Source of the DNA: Onchocerca volvulus
Taxonomy: Eukaryota > Nematoda > Chromadorea > Rhabditida > Onchocercidae
Direction of reading: 5' to 3'
DNA: 64,000 nucleotides
NCBI GenBank assembly: GCA_000499405.2
Contig: HG738138.1
Span: 7,128,888-7,192,887 of the forward strand
Every line of letters starts with the position of its first letter. Positions within the stretch are counted from its first letter, which is position 1. Below the pieces are notes generated by a model, which had not been told where the DNA came from, ran no database searches, and worked only from the letters and a program-made list of their open reading frames with translations. Shown here in pieces: positions 14,201 to 31,200 of this stretch. Both the position numbers and the translations under genes were made by a program.

Positions 14201-17200
14201 GCTGTTTCGCAATGCGTTCGACATCACACTTCATCGAACCAAATATTTTCGCTTCCTCATCTTATAATTTTTGGTTTTTCCGTAGTAGCATCCATCGACT
14301 TTTAAGTTTTGATTTGAATACTTCGTCAGGTACTAATTTAGTTAAGAGTTTTTAAGGTATTCGAGTACTTGACGCAACGCTTGAGGATATTCGCATCGCT
14401 TTAGAACTAAACAATCCATCTCTCAATCAAAGTACATTACTGTCAGTGATATTTTTGGGTCAGCTGTATAATTATAGTGTTTGCGACTCTCCCATTATAT
14501 TTAAGGTATTGCTGGAAAGTTATTTTTTTTAGTCCATATAATGTGATGAGATAGGGAAATGTACTGAAAATGTTTATGCTATATTTCTTCACTGTTGTGA
14601 TGTTTATACTTCATCTCAAAAAACTTGACCTACTAATTGATCTGGGAGCACAGTGAGGAACATAAAACTTTTCTATGCTAGCTGAAAAATAGTATTACAT
14701 GTTAGTAAGTGAGGTTGTTCAAATTCGTTCAAATTCTCGGTAATCCAATCAGTGAGTGAGATATTTCACAGTTGATATCGATTTAACATGTATTATTTAG
14801 ACTTTATATCAATTGATCACCTTTGGTGCTTTCGATCCGTTGCTGGATGATTGGAACAATCTGACACGAATTGGTCTTGTATGCGAATTACTCCTAGTTT
14901 GTGGCGAATATTTTAATGTTGGTTCAGCTAAGAAAAAGCTGGATTGCTTCTTATCATATTTTTACCGTTACTTGTTGGCTAAAGAAGAAGCATTCAAAGC
15001 TCACGATATTATTTTTCCCAAAAATGTACGTTAATGCTATATATTCCTCAAATTGCATTACATTTCGCTTATTAGTTTGTGAAAAAATTTGTCATTCTAA
15101 CGTTCAAGGTGCGTTTTCGTGTGGAAGAAATGAGTGATTATGTACGAAAAGGCATTAAAATCCCAAAATCTTTCGACGAAGCGCAAAGAGTTATCGACGG
15201 AATTCAGCAACAGTACAAGAAAATGGTATTCATTTGTATTGGTTTTATTGATGGATCTATTTGCGATTTTTTAAGTTCCTATTGTAATGCCAAATTGCAT
15301 CTGAACTTGCTGATTTCACAGTGTTTGACTTATAGGTGGGAATTACAAGTTTTATGCAAAAAAGGAAAAGCTTGAAAACATTGAAGAGGGGACTGCAAAT
15401 GCTAAAAATATAAAAAAGAATCATCTAGATCCAGTTAGTAAACTTTTGCATATTCGAGGATTTTCTAATATGTATTTATTTAGGTAGTTGCAGCGCTTGA
15501 AAGGAAAGTAACTCAGCAAACAGAAGAAGAAGAAATGGACGAGGAGGAAGAAGAACCGCGGAAGATAAATTGTGCCGCTGAAACTGGTGGAGACGAGGAT
15601 ATCAGCAGCAGGTTTGTAGTAGAGATTTCACTAAGCATAGCGCTAGTATTTCAGTCTTTGGGATATTTGATATGCAAGCTATTTATAAATATTATTTTGT
15701 CAAGAAATCACGGTACATAGGGTTTCTTAAATTTATCATGATTTAATGTTGTGGAATTTCTTTTATGCCACAATTACCACATTCGCTAAATGAAGTTGAT
15801 AAAGGATTTCTAGAATTCAGATTCTCAGAGTTGAATTTCATCATTCGAATTCCACAACATGATTAACCACAAGCAGTCGTACTTTCAACATGGCTTTTAG
15901 TGGATTTTCTGAAACAACATCTTTGTATTATAAGAAAAAAATATTTAATCCAAAATAATAATTTATGGAATTAGATCACTTGGTTAGGATCTTGTCTTAC
16001 TAGGATGTACTTCGGTATTTGGTGACCACTTTCTCATATCGATAGTGGATCTTGAAAGAACTTAGGTAGATACTTTAACAGTGGTTAGTACATTTTGATC
16101 AAGGAAAAAAAAGTATGCAGTCAGTGCATCTCTTATAACCCGGTTGAGTTGCAGTAATTAAGAATCTGGAGAATTAAATTTCATGCCAATTTTACTGAGA
16201 GGTTTTTCTTGATAGTTATGTGTAAAGCCCCAAAAATTTTGGTATTAAAGTTGTCAGCGAATGTAGTGGAGTGATCAGTGATACGTGAAAATCGACATCT
16301 AGGCCAGCACATCGGTGATATCTCTTTACGTGATGCTGTTTTCTAATCATTTATATATCTATATTTCTTATTACCAGTTCGCTGGATGTGTTTTTCAAAC
16401 AAAATTTCCAAAAAATTTATAGTTTTTAGACTATAATCTGACTAATTTTTACATCTATATCTCTGTCTATATATATATATAAGGAAGAGAAAGATGGTTA
16501 GAAATGTCAAGGCTTGGAAACCCATCGTGTTGAAGTGATAGAGAAGGAAATGGGAATACACCAGAGAATTGCTGCTGTAAAAGAAATGCTGAAAATTGAT
16601 AGCTGAATTAAATATTTGTTTTCTTTGTGATTGCCTCAAGAAACAAGTGAATGTTCTGTAAATGTAAAAGCAGTATTACTAAATTCCTAATTTCAAAATA
16701 GTTTTATTTCGCTAAATTGTGAAGAGAGATACATGGAAATTTCATGAGTGGCCAAAAACGCTATCAGCCGATGATTTTATGAGAGAGAGCGGAACATGTC
16801 CCCAATACGTGAAGATTTGTCTAAAATCTAAGTGCTAAAAACTATATTTCAGCCTGAGAAAAGTATTATGCATAATTTGTGCTTTTGTAGTGAAGAGAAT
16901 GTTGTATCAATTCATGATGAAAATGAACGCGTTCGTGTGCATACAAATCGTGTTCTCCTACCCGAGGATGAATTGTTTGTGCGTCAACTTGAACAAGTAA
17001 TTGCTGAAACGATGCAGGCAAGTTATATCACTTTTTTGCTGTAATTTGCAATATTATTTCATATTATTTCTATTATTGCGTTCTTTTTTCCTCATTTTCT
17101 TCATTTTATGCGTTGTAGAGTTTTTTGGTTTATATTTCGAAGCGCCAGTAAAATGAAATTTAATGAATTTTTGCTTGATCACCGGAAACTTGACTGGTGA

Positions 17201-18437
17201 CTGTTAGCCTCTTTCAGAATAGTGCAACTTAGTAGGCTGCATTTGTTATTATAAGAAGCGATGCATTGAATAATCGATGGTTCTTAGTTGTATGATAGGA
17301 AAAGGAAAAGCCAAATAATTTTGAATTCAAAGAAAAAGCAGAAGAAAGATATTGAATAAAGTAGCTTTGATTATAAAAACTGAATATTTGCATAATTTCA
17401 TCTCAAAATTAATTTCGCACTTTTGCCCTGCGCAGCATCCACTTTTTCTTGTTTTAATTCTTGTTATAATTATATTTTGCAAAAAAATAGAGGAGGAAAT
17501 TAGTTTCAATTTGTCGACAAATGCATTTTAAGTCGTTTAACTGAGCTAGTTCATTGAAAAAGCATCCATCATTGGGACAAAAGGCCTTACCCACTTCACG
17601 TATAAATTTAATAAAATTTAATTAAAATGACACATAATGCAAATTATTTTTTTTTATCGACATCAATGAGAATTTTTGTTTGTTGTTCTTTATTTGTAAA
17701 GTAATATTCTTTCATTGATCCATTTGGGCTGAAAATTTATCATAGCATTCTTTGCCATAGTCAAAGTGAATAAAATTTATAGAGTAAGACAAATGCTAAA
17801 AGTGTACCAGTTTCGGAAATAACGGTACCAACATCTGCACGTCAAAAATTTCATAGAAGCATTGCGTTTGGTATGTCTTTTATTGCTTATAAATATTTTA
17901 ATAGTTTTCATACTTATTCATTTCAAAATAACATAATCGAACCGCCTTTTTGTATTCGAATCTGAAATCACATTGTGGCATCTTATTCTTTTTAATATTT
18001 TCCTCTGATTAGATTCTCGAATAATAATATAGGTATTCCAGATGCAAGCGCTCGTAGTACTAAATCTGATGATATATTAGACTCAGGGACGGAAACCAGG
18101 ATGGCAATTTTAACGCGTGGAAAAGGAAATAAAACGGTAACTTGAATTTTTTTTTTTGCACCATTAAAATTTTCCATAAGTTATGATGAAAAAGTTTTTT
18201 ATACTTGGGTTTCGCTTTTTTTGCCAGCCATCTAATGTCGAGCTGTGATGTAAGAATTTGTAATTCGAGTTGTTTTAGGTGCTGAAAGCGATAGCAATGG
18301 ATGCACCGAGTTTTTTAACGGAAACGTGGAATGCACAGCGGGAGAAAGAACGTAAAGAATTCACCGCTCATAAGCACATAACGCTAAGTATGAATGAGCG
18401 AATGATGATGGATGATAATGAATCCTTATCGGAATAA
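8221..18437 (+). CDS. smg-3: UPF2 / SMG-3, nonsense-mediated mRNA decay factor
   Basis: UPF2 bridges the helicase UPF1 to UPF3 and the exon junction complex in nonsense-mediated decay. Exons: 8221-8445, 8799-9013, 9274-9457, 9893-10012, 10471-10656, 10827-10976, 11293-11401, 12309-12533, 12806-13005, 13214-13426, 13706-13876, 13989-14178, 14357-14505, 14801-15025, 15109-15241, 15336-15433, 15484-15611, 16891-17017, 17783-17870, 18033-18136, 18279-18437; about 1132 aa, close to other nematode SMG-3. Three MIF4G regions lie near residues 60-240, 440-640 and 650-860. Landmarks are LKRTTAFMKKLK, RLDLLPFYGRLVATL (exon 9) and KKLDCFLSYFYRYL (exon 14). Acidic stretches separate MIF4G 1 from 2 and precede the C-terminal UPF1-binding region (about 985-1110). 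The start is set at MDDVVDERLQ, because upstream frames do not splice in cleanly. The exon 15/16 junction is uncertain, and intron 18 is GC-AG. Confidence 0.95.
11545..11694 (+). repeat. 75-bp tandem duplication in smg-3 intron 7
   Basis: Two adjacent copies of a 75-base unit, 11545-11619 and 11620-11694, differ at only two positions by eye. The unit carries a short pyrimidine-rich stretch. Both copies lie well inside the intron between exons 11293-11401 and 12309-12533, so the reading frame is not affected. Low divergence implies a recent duplication. Confidence 0.9.
17018..17782 (+). other. GC-AG intron of smg-3
   Basis: The coding frame ends at CAG (17015-17017) followed by GCAAGT, the classic GC-type donor, and resumes in phase 0 at 17783 after a TTATAG acceptor. 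The nearest GT donor, four bases downstream at GCAA|GTTA, would put the next exon in the wrong phase. The conserved C-terminal frame therefore requires the GC donor. Confidence 0.75.
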
Positions 18438-18744
18438 AATGCATCTCGTTTGTGTTTCTAATGTTGAAATATAACCTTTATTGAACCAGATGATGTTCAC
18501 CGAATTGCTGTTACTCAGTAGTCAGACATCTGAACTAACTGAGACGGAAGACATTACCAAACGAAATTCAATTTCTGGGCATTTCGGCTGCTGAAGCTTG
18601 TGCAGCCGCATTCGGAATCGATCACTAACGATTTAACACGAAGCCATTATTTATCGCGAATTATTACACGTTATATTCGTTATACAGAATTTTTGCAAAA
18701 TAATGTTCTTATAAATTGTTGTTTCAGTTGATCCTTTCACATCG

Positions 18745-18769
18745 TTTTTTTTTTTTTTTTTTTTTTTTT
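18745..18769 (+). repeat. Poly-T tract between smg-3 and the Ly-6-like gene
   Basis: An uninterrupted T run of about 25 bases lies in the 460-bp convergent intergenic spacer, downstream of both stop codons. Confidence 0.9.
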
Positions 18770-18898
18770 ATCGGTATAACTAAGGCAGTTGGTTTGCGCT
18801 AGCTGTACAAAGCATCAAAATGTTTGTTTCTGAGTAGAAAACGATCTGGAAAATATAATTCCAGCTTATATCTTAATAATCGGAGGTCTGAAACAAAT

Positions 18899-19555
18899 CT
18901 AATGTTGTTCAAGTATATTGTAAATATATAAATTGACAAGTAAGCAGATTAAAATGTTAACGTATGATAGTTTATCAAGTCGAAATAAGTACGCTGTTGT
19001 CGCTATGTTGCATCTATCGAAAGTGCATACACATACGCGTTGCAATACACGTCGTTTCTGTATCGTGCCTAATTGAACGTTACGTGTTAAAGTCCGAATA
19101 TTTTCACATGCAGTATGTTGGAAATGCTCTTGTCGGTCGCATCCGGTACCAGTCCAGTAAAGGCCACCACCTCCGATATTCATCGATATCGTCACACAAA
19201 CATCTTGGTCCCGGTCACATTGTATTGGTTCCATGGAACAGGTTTGTCGAGGTAGTTGTACGACGATGCGGAATTTATCAAGCTGAATAGTATTTTGATA
19301 AACGCTGCTGCTAGATGCACATGTCATGCAGGTAAGGGCAGAACAGGTGCATATTATCTGAAGCAGTACGAATATTGTAGTGATGTTGTTGATTGGCGAA
19401 TCCAATTTCGAGTTTGAGCTTGAGCTAGAAAATTGTTTTTGCTGCTGATGGGAAGCATTGAAGTATGGGCAATTGGTACAACCATTGTCTGTAGATAGCA
19501 TGATTAAATTTTGATGCAGATGGGAATGAAGAGATGAGTGGCTAACTGCATACAT
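18899..19555 (-). CDS. Ly-6/uPAR-like three-finger protein, probably GPI-anchored
   Basis: Single open frame of 218 aa. The mature-type region begins at about residue 73 with LTCMTC and continues with spaced cysteines (TCS, QCDRDQDVC, GTGC, TAC). It ends in CVCTFDRCN, the Cys-Asn closing signature of Ly-6/three-finger domains. A hydrophobic C-terminus (about 196-215) fits a GPI-attachment signal. Family members act at the cell surface, often binding receptors or channels. Oddly, the only signal-like hydrophobic segment is internal (about 58-72), preceded by a polar Gln/Ser-rich stretch. The true N-terminus may therefore start at Met19 (19501), come from an upstream exon spliced at the CTTCAG acceptor inside this frame, or form a signal anchor. 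The gene is convergent with smg-3. The family call is fairly sure; the exact orthologue (for example odr-2/hot type) is not determined. Confidence 0.72.
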   Translation of the reverse strand: MYAVSHSSLHSHLHQNLIMLSTDNGCTNCPYFNASHQQQKQFSSSSSNSKLDSPINNITTIFVLLQIICTCSALTCMTCASSSSVYQNTIQLDKFRIVVQLPRQTCSMEPIQCDRDQDVCVTISMNIGGGGLYWTGTGCDRQEHFQHTACENIRTLTRNVQLGTIQKRRVLQRVCVCTFDRCNIATTAYLFRLDKLSYVNILICLLVNLYIYNILEQH

Positions 19556-20100
19556 CTTTATCTTCCATCCCTTCTAAAATGTAAATTTCGGAGGGTGGAG
19601 TCCCACTTCAACAAATAACTAGAACTGAGAGTCCGTCCCTTCCTTAATTCTTCAGTTGTATCTGTATCGCTGGAATTGTGTGTTAACAACCTCTTATGGG
19701 ATAGGCTTAGACTAAATTAGGGAGAGACTAAATAAGAATTTCCTCTTCAGAATGCTTTAGAGGCGCAAAAATGCTCAATTGTCATTGTCACTAGCTTTTA
19801 TGTAAATTACTGACACAAACTAGTAATAGAATAAATAAACTAATTGAATCTGTGCCAACAAATCATATATATATGTTTGAACAAACATTCTGTGATGATA
19901 TGGTAATTCAAGGGTACGTAATAAAAACATTTATGTAAATACTATTAGGCATTAATAAGCCTAAGCTAAGTTCCTTTTCATCGTAGGCTGAGTAAACACT
20001 ATCTATTTCGTTAGCTGGAGAGATAAGTGCTTCTCGAAAGTTCTTGGCTTCCATCGTTGTTTAGTGACTACGAGACGATTGTAATATATTTTGCTTTAAG

Positions 20101-20148
<48 letters not shown>
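20101..20148. repeat. Compound (TA)n(GA)n microsatellite
   Basis: A run of TA dinucleotides (20101-20119) passes directly into GA dinucleotides (20120 to about 20148). Confidence 0.95.
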
Positions 20149-20152
<4 letters not shown>

Positions 20153-22806
20153 TGATGTGAATTGTTAAGCATCAATTAAATTTGAATTCATCTATTGACC
20201 AGGTACAAAACACAAAAGAGTAAATTAAGTTGAAATTTGCTAGAAATATAAAGGTCTTCTGACAACGCTGTAGTCTTTGCATTTTTGCTTCTTTTTATCC
20301 ACTTCTTATTGAGTGGATAATCCAATCAAAATAAAACAACGAGATTTTATTGTAGGAATAAGGAATTTACTTATTGATGTTCTCTTTTGTATCATCATCA
20401 AGTATGCTTTGATTGAGAAAATGCCGGAAATTTAAACAGAATAGATTTCAACTGCTCATGTTGACTTGAAGCATATATGCTTTTCGTCGATTTCGACTGA
20501 TTTTTCAAACGAATTTCACAGAAATTTCTTTGCCGCTTTAAAAAATAACAGTGAAAAAGCAGAAGAAAATAAATGAAGTACTAGAACATCCTGGAACAGT
20601 TTGGAGGAAAATAAAGTAAAGGAGACTTGATATAGGAACAAACAGATAAAAGAGGAAATATGAAAATCTTCCCTAAAACTTATTACCTGTATAAAAGCAA
20701 TTTGCTGAAACTATCTGGCAGTACTTCGAGGAGTAAAGGAAACATCCAAGTATACGGATAGAGTATATTTCGTATTTATTTGGAAGCGAATATTCTGTGG
20801 GCAGAAATTTTCTTAAAAAGAAACTTGAAGAGTTTATGAGAGAAATGTGTATTCCTGCCTTTGGTGCCGCAATTTACTAGAAGATAACAGTCTAGTTGAA
20901 GTGTACTTTTTTTTCCCCTTCATAGATTTTTTTACAAAGATTTTCATAGTTGAAGAGAAGATTGATGATGATCATGTTTTTCGAACTTCTACACTGTTTC
21001 AAAAATATTACATTCTTTGCTTATGCTCATACGAAACATCGCCATTAAATATTCATGCGATCATCACGACATGGAAATTTTTTAGTCGAAAAATTCGAAA
21101 AATACATTATGCTAAGTCTGTCATGTTAGCTTTTGTGACCGAAAAATCTGCTTAATCAAGTTAAGACGCCTGGATAGTAATAAAGTTTACATATTTACAT
21201 AATAATATGATTGTTACGCAAAACCTTATCATTATCATCATCTAGAACGTCTCATTTATAATGAGCATACATTTCTGAACAAAATAAATTTGAAATCAAA
21301 ATGAAAGCTTATTGTCGTAGAGAAGCATATCACATTCAAATCTCCTCTCTCGGCAGCACAAGCTATATATATATTGGAGGCTAGGATTTTCAGAACCTTA
21401 TTAGTTGAAATAATTTAAATGAGCAACAAATTAGCAAATTGACGGATCAATAATTTGGAACTGCCAAAAAGAAAAAATTTAAAAATTTTTAGGGATGCTG
21501 ATGTTCACAATGCAATTTTTTAACACATCAAAAACACTAACAACATGGAGGAAGCTCATTCATTCCGATATCACCCTTCATCTTGAATTTGATCATGATA
21601 AGTTCAATTCTTATTCTTTGGCCCATTTCTTTTATTATTCAAGTAAAAAAGGAACAACTCCGTGATGTTAGCTTTCATGTTATCGTACTAATCGGTTCGA
21701 AAAATGATCAGTAACTTGGGTCGCTTGGCTGAATAATATATTATTTGTACGCTTGAAATTGCGAGAATATGTATTTCCTCCCTTTTGTTTTCTTAATATC
21801 CAACTGCATAACGAAGTAGCTTGATTGAATTTCGTTGGAAGATTTTAAATATGTACAGATAAAAAGTTATTTCATGCAATCTATAAAGCCAGTAAATATC
21901 GAAAACCAATCTTTATTATAAGCTTCATTGTCACTCATCTGGTTGCATTTATACAAATTGGTACTAGACCTGTTTCACCTCTTGACAATATTCGCTCATT
22001 AATTTGTAATATCATTACCGCATAACATTTTATATCTTAATATTTTGGCCATTCTGAATATAAAATGCGGAAAAATTATCCCTTTCCCCAGTAACGAAAA
22101 TAAAACCATTTATAATATTGCTGGTTACTTCTCTTCTCTTTAATTTGTAACGATTTGCGAATTACTAATTTAATTATTGCTATTTTACGATCGCCTATGA
22201 GTCGATTCTGGTAGAGGTCGAGGATTTAGCCTGAGATGTTAAACATCACTTTACAGCTTAAAACATTATATGGGTTCCATTTTTTCCCTTTTTTGTATGG
22301 TAATGGTAGCGCATAGAGCAATCAGCAGAGTAACTTCAATTCAAGAAATTCGTATGATTCACATTTTGCAGTTATAATAAATGAATGGCACTGGTTTAGA
22401 AATTTTCCCAAGTATAATATCTCAACTTCATTTGTTATAGTTCAAGGAGACGAAAAACAATCATGTAATTGGTTTGCTGAAGACTAGCTATATGAAGAAG
22501 TCATCTGAATCTAATAAGAACCATTAAAATATCTTTATTATCGATTTCTTTATCTTCACAAGCAGTTCTTATTGCAATACAATTTTGATGTTTGATCAAA
22601 CACATGAACATACAAACAATTTTAATTTTTAAACTTCACTAAATACAGCATCTTCGAAAGAAAATTTTATTTTAAAACAAATCTTTTCTCTTTTAGCGAC
22701 AATGGCGCACAAACATTTAAAAATCCAAAAGAAAAGTATAAGGAAGAAACAGTGCAACTCTGCTTCAAATTCATTTCGCTTACAAAGAGTGATTCAAAAG
22801 TTGACA

Positions 22807-22839
22807 TTAATAAGTGCTCTGAAAAAGAGCACTTATTAA
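22807..22839. repeat. Perfect 14-bp inverted repeat with 5-nt loop
   Basis: The left arm 22807-22820 and right arm 22826-22839 are exact reverse complements, separated by GAAAA. The arms are TTAATAAGTGCTCT and its complement. It lies in intergenic DNA with no assigned gene. The 81-codon frame across it is probably accidental. Confidence 0.9.
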
Positions 22840-23870
22840 AGCGAGTAAATGTTAATTTTTATCTCATAAACCAAGCATGGTTTTTTTTAACTTATTTACA
22901 TTCTGGGAATACGGTCGAAAAAAAAAGTATGCATATGCATATAAAACTAATATTCCAAGACACGTCTTTCATGACAAAACATTGTTGTCAATTCTAGCCA
23001 GTGAAATATTTATTACATTGCATTTAATCAGCCTTTAATATTATGATGAATTTCGACAATCATTAAATAAATTATAATTCCCTACACAGATATTCCGAAA
23101 GGACTATCCTAATAATGGTAACGACTACATCAAAGCTACCTTAGGTCCCACCAGGAAGAAAAGTCGACAAGATCTTGGAGAAAGATCTCGTGGTTCCGAA
23201 ACAATATCGAAAAATTCTATATCTGCAGTTGATCTGAATGCAGTAATACCTTGCACAGCAAAGAAGAATCCAGTAACAATTTTATTGAGAACCAAGAAAA
23301 ACGTGTAATGTCAAGAAATGCAAGAATTCAATTAAGGAAAAATGGAATTAGTGATTTATTCAAATCAAAATAGCGGAAAGCACCACCAATAAAAATCAAC
23401 AGAGTATGAGGGAAAATACTGTTGGTAACAGTTTAAACTAGTGAAATTTATAATAAAGACTGTAATGCTGCTATGGCCCTCACTGTTACAAGGTGAAGAA
23501 TTCTCAACAAGACTTCCTGAATACTGAATATTTCTCATCTACGAAAGAGGGAAGCTAACAAAAGGGATATAAATTTAATTAACATTCGAAAATGTCAGTA
23601 CTTCTGTCAGAAAAGCACAAATTGTGCATGCCAGCTTGAATTGAACAAATGAAAACGAAACATGCAGGATAAAGAAAGATAAAAACACGACTTCACTATG
23701 GGGAAAACAACAGAAAAATATCACAACCGCCATTCATCCCATCAATCATGAATACAAATAATCATGATAATGATTGAAGTGACGAAATAATCATAAGAAT
23801 AAATAATTGAAAATAATGCGTTAGTAACATGAAAAAAGAGCACTGTATGTATTGAGAGAAGGCAACGAAT

Positions 23871-28227
<4,357 letters not shown>

Positions 28228-31200
28228 TTACAGCAAACAATTAAAACGATCCGATAGTAAGGTTAGCTTAATGGCTGCTTTCACTGAGCCCAGTATTCGC
28301 AAGGAACCATCTAAATAAGCCTGCATCGGAGTTACTTCTTTCTTTATAATTTTGAGCAGCAATGCACGATTCAACCAAAACGTAACATCAGCTGTCGGAC
28401 TAATACCTTTGCAACAATGCCCAGAGCCGCTTTTTAAATCCACATAAAAATCACCAAATCCGGTACATTTCACTTGGAAGATCTGCCCTACAGAGGCGAC
28501 CAGTTGCTCGTCGATAACCATTGTCAGAGAACATAGCAAACGGTCGATATCCAGATTTTTGAAAGAATTATCCAAAGCGCATCTTGATTCGTTCTTTTCG
28601 CATAACTCTTCTCTAAATAAGTCAGTTATATCCCTTTTTGTATGGTCCTCGATCTGCTGCTGTTGATCTGCTGTTTGTCGTTTTTGCTGTTGTTGTATGA
28701 CAAAGTCTTGTGCTGCGCCTTTTATCATTTCAGTGATTCGAGAACCTAGTTCTGACTTTAACACCTGAAAGTCAATGGTTCCAGAAATTCGAACTACTGC
28801 TTGCTTCCCAACAAAAGCAAATTTATTGCTTATTTATATATGGATCTTGTAATCAATGGCATGATCACCAAAGTTTAGAGTTTTAGATTATTGCACGAAG
28901 TAAATGATCGTATTATAAAAGGTTGATTTTCATTTTGCATCTGTATAGTCGCAAAAGTAGTTTTCCTTACAAATATTTCAAATTGTGACTATTGAAGATG
29001 ATAATGCCAACAAACTACAAAACTTACCTTACTGAATGTAGCTAAAGCCATATTTTCGCCTTCTTTAATCACTTTTACTTCCGACAATTCTACTTTGGTG
29101 ATTTCAACACCCCAGGTAGTTGTTAGCACGCCAAGTTCAATCTGAATAAAATCACTATAACTGCTATACGAAAGACACGACTGACTTGCTCGTTATTTCA
29201 CAAAAAAAAAAAAGGATTTTTGAATGTCTGTTTCACAATTTTTATTCAGAACAGTTTGATTTTCTTCAATCTAGTTACGAATATAGTGGAAAAAATTATA
29301 TTTGGGATGCCATGAAATGACTGAAGAGTTTGTCCATAAAAGTTTACTTAAGCCTATATCAATAACCAGCCTAAAAGAAAACGATCCCGTTATTTTCCAT
29401 CACAGTCTCCTCATTTAAAACAAATCATATGTTCTTATACCGTGACTGACTTCAGAATATTTTAAAATCTTTAAAAACCTGCAGGTTTTCGCATAACTGT
29501 CTGCGACCTAAGCTCGATGTAACATCACTAACTCGCCGTTTGCATACCAAACGATTCAGCGTAGCAATAGATAAGATACGGGTTGATCGATTTCGTTCTT
29601 GTACTGCACAAACTGCTGCCAATGCGTCTTTCACCTAAACATCTTTTAAAGTCAATAAATCAAAATTTCCCTTGTTTCCTGCTATGCTCAATGACATAAG
29701 TACAAAATTTTTGCGACTAAGGAATATTGAGGAGCGGGAAGTTCAGAAAATTTCAAATAATCCCGGAATATTGTGCCATCCAATAACTTCATTTATTAGT
29801 AGAGAAATAATTTTCCATTTAGTCAAAAAAGGTGTATTGCAAATGCACACTGGTCAACTTAAAGCCGTATACTAGTTTGTAGAAAAAAGCTCAAAATGCT
29901 CTTAAAGTGCTAGTCATGAAACCATCCTGCATGATCCACTCACTGATCAGATTGTTGGCAACTGATTTTCACTCTTGAAATTTCTTTTTTCTTTCTTGAA
30001 ATTTTAACTCTTCTTCACTCTTGAAAGAAAAATGACTCACGCTTGAGCAAATCATGAATTTTTACTTGTGAGAAAACGGTAGCTCCAAGCTCCACTAGAC
30101 CTCGATCAAAAGTTATTATTTGCATGGGTGGTACATTAAATGCATTCACACGAAGATCCACTTTTGTATACGTATCTATGCATGGTAGCACTACAGTTGC
30201 ACCTGGTCCACGTGTTTTTTGTGCTCGACCAAGCCGAAGTACAACAAGACGTTCAAAGTTACTTACAAACTGGAATTTACTGAATTAAAAAGTAAAATTT
30301 ACTATCATTTCGAATATTTTAAATGGATGCTTGAGAAAGTGAAACTCATAAAGCTATTTAGACCAAACAATAACTATCGCTACCGAATATAATATATCAT
30401 CATTAGATCTAATAATTTATAACAAAATTAAACAAGTCGAATTAGATGCAGTTAAAAATTGAAGTTAAAAATTGGAAATTTTGAAGTTAGGAATTCATAC
30501 AAGTTACAGATAAATTGAAAAAAGATATTCAAAAGAGATTAACATATATATTGTCAAGTAAGGATCATGAAAATATCTGAAACAACCTTCAGAGAAAAAA
30601 TAAGTGAGAAAGGAAGCGTCATCAGGAATAGCAAAAATGCTAATACGACAAAAATACTTTCTACAGCAGCGGTATGCACAGTAAGTGATGCTTTTTCCAT
30701 AACTTCTGTCCCTGTAACAGAGTAGGAATATCGGCAGTATCGTGGACCGACCTGTAAATAGTAACAGAAATAAATCATTCCATTGCTATAAATTGCCTGA
30801 AATCTAACTACATCTCAATATTTCCGAGACCTTTCTTTGAAGTCCTGTTAATATCACAGATTTCTTGGTGTTTACTTCTGGAAACCCGACCTTCACAGTT
30901 ATAAGATATATCAAGTTTAAGCTGAGTTTACCTGAGTTTAACCTGAGTCTAATCTGAGTTTAACCTGAATTTAACCTTCACTTTGAAGAAAATATATTAC
31001 AATGAAAAGACAAAATTCAATAAATACAAGAGTTTTAAAATTCCTTCATTTATCTCCTTTGATGTATTTTCCGAATATTCTGGACTGATCGTAAATTCAA
31101 TAAGTGTAAGAGCAAACCTGAGTTGGATAACGTTTCGGAGCTTCATATCCCATTTTATCGAGATCGTTATATGGCGCGTAGGTAAAAGCTGAACGATATT

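Larger units (their letters stand above)
19556..23870. other. Intergenic, no recognised gene
   Basis: 4.3 kb containing only AT-rich short frames, a compound TA/GA microsatellite (20101-20148) and a perfect hairpin (22807-22839). No splice-compatible conserved exon was seen on either strand. The part next to 19555 would hold the promoter of the Ly-6-like gene. Confidence 0.5.

Noticed and set aside
18964..19290. 108-codon plus-strand frame
   Set aside because: Antisense shadow of the Cys-rich Ly-6-like frame.
20847..21155. 102-codon plus-strand frame
   Set aside because: AT-biased, no motif and no splice context.
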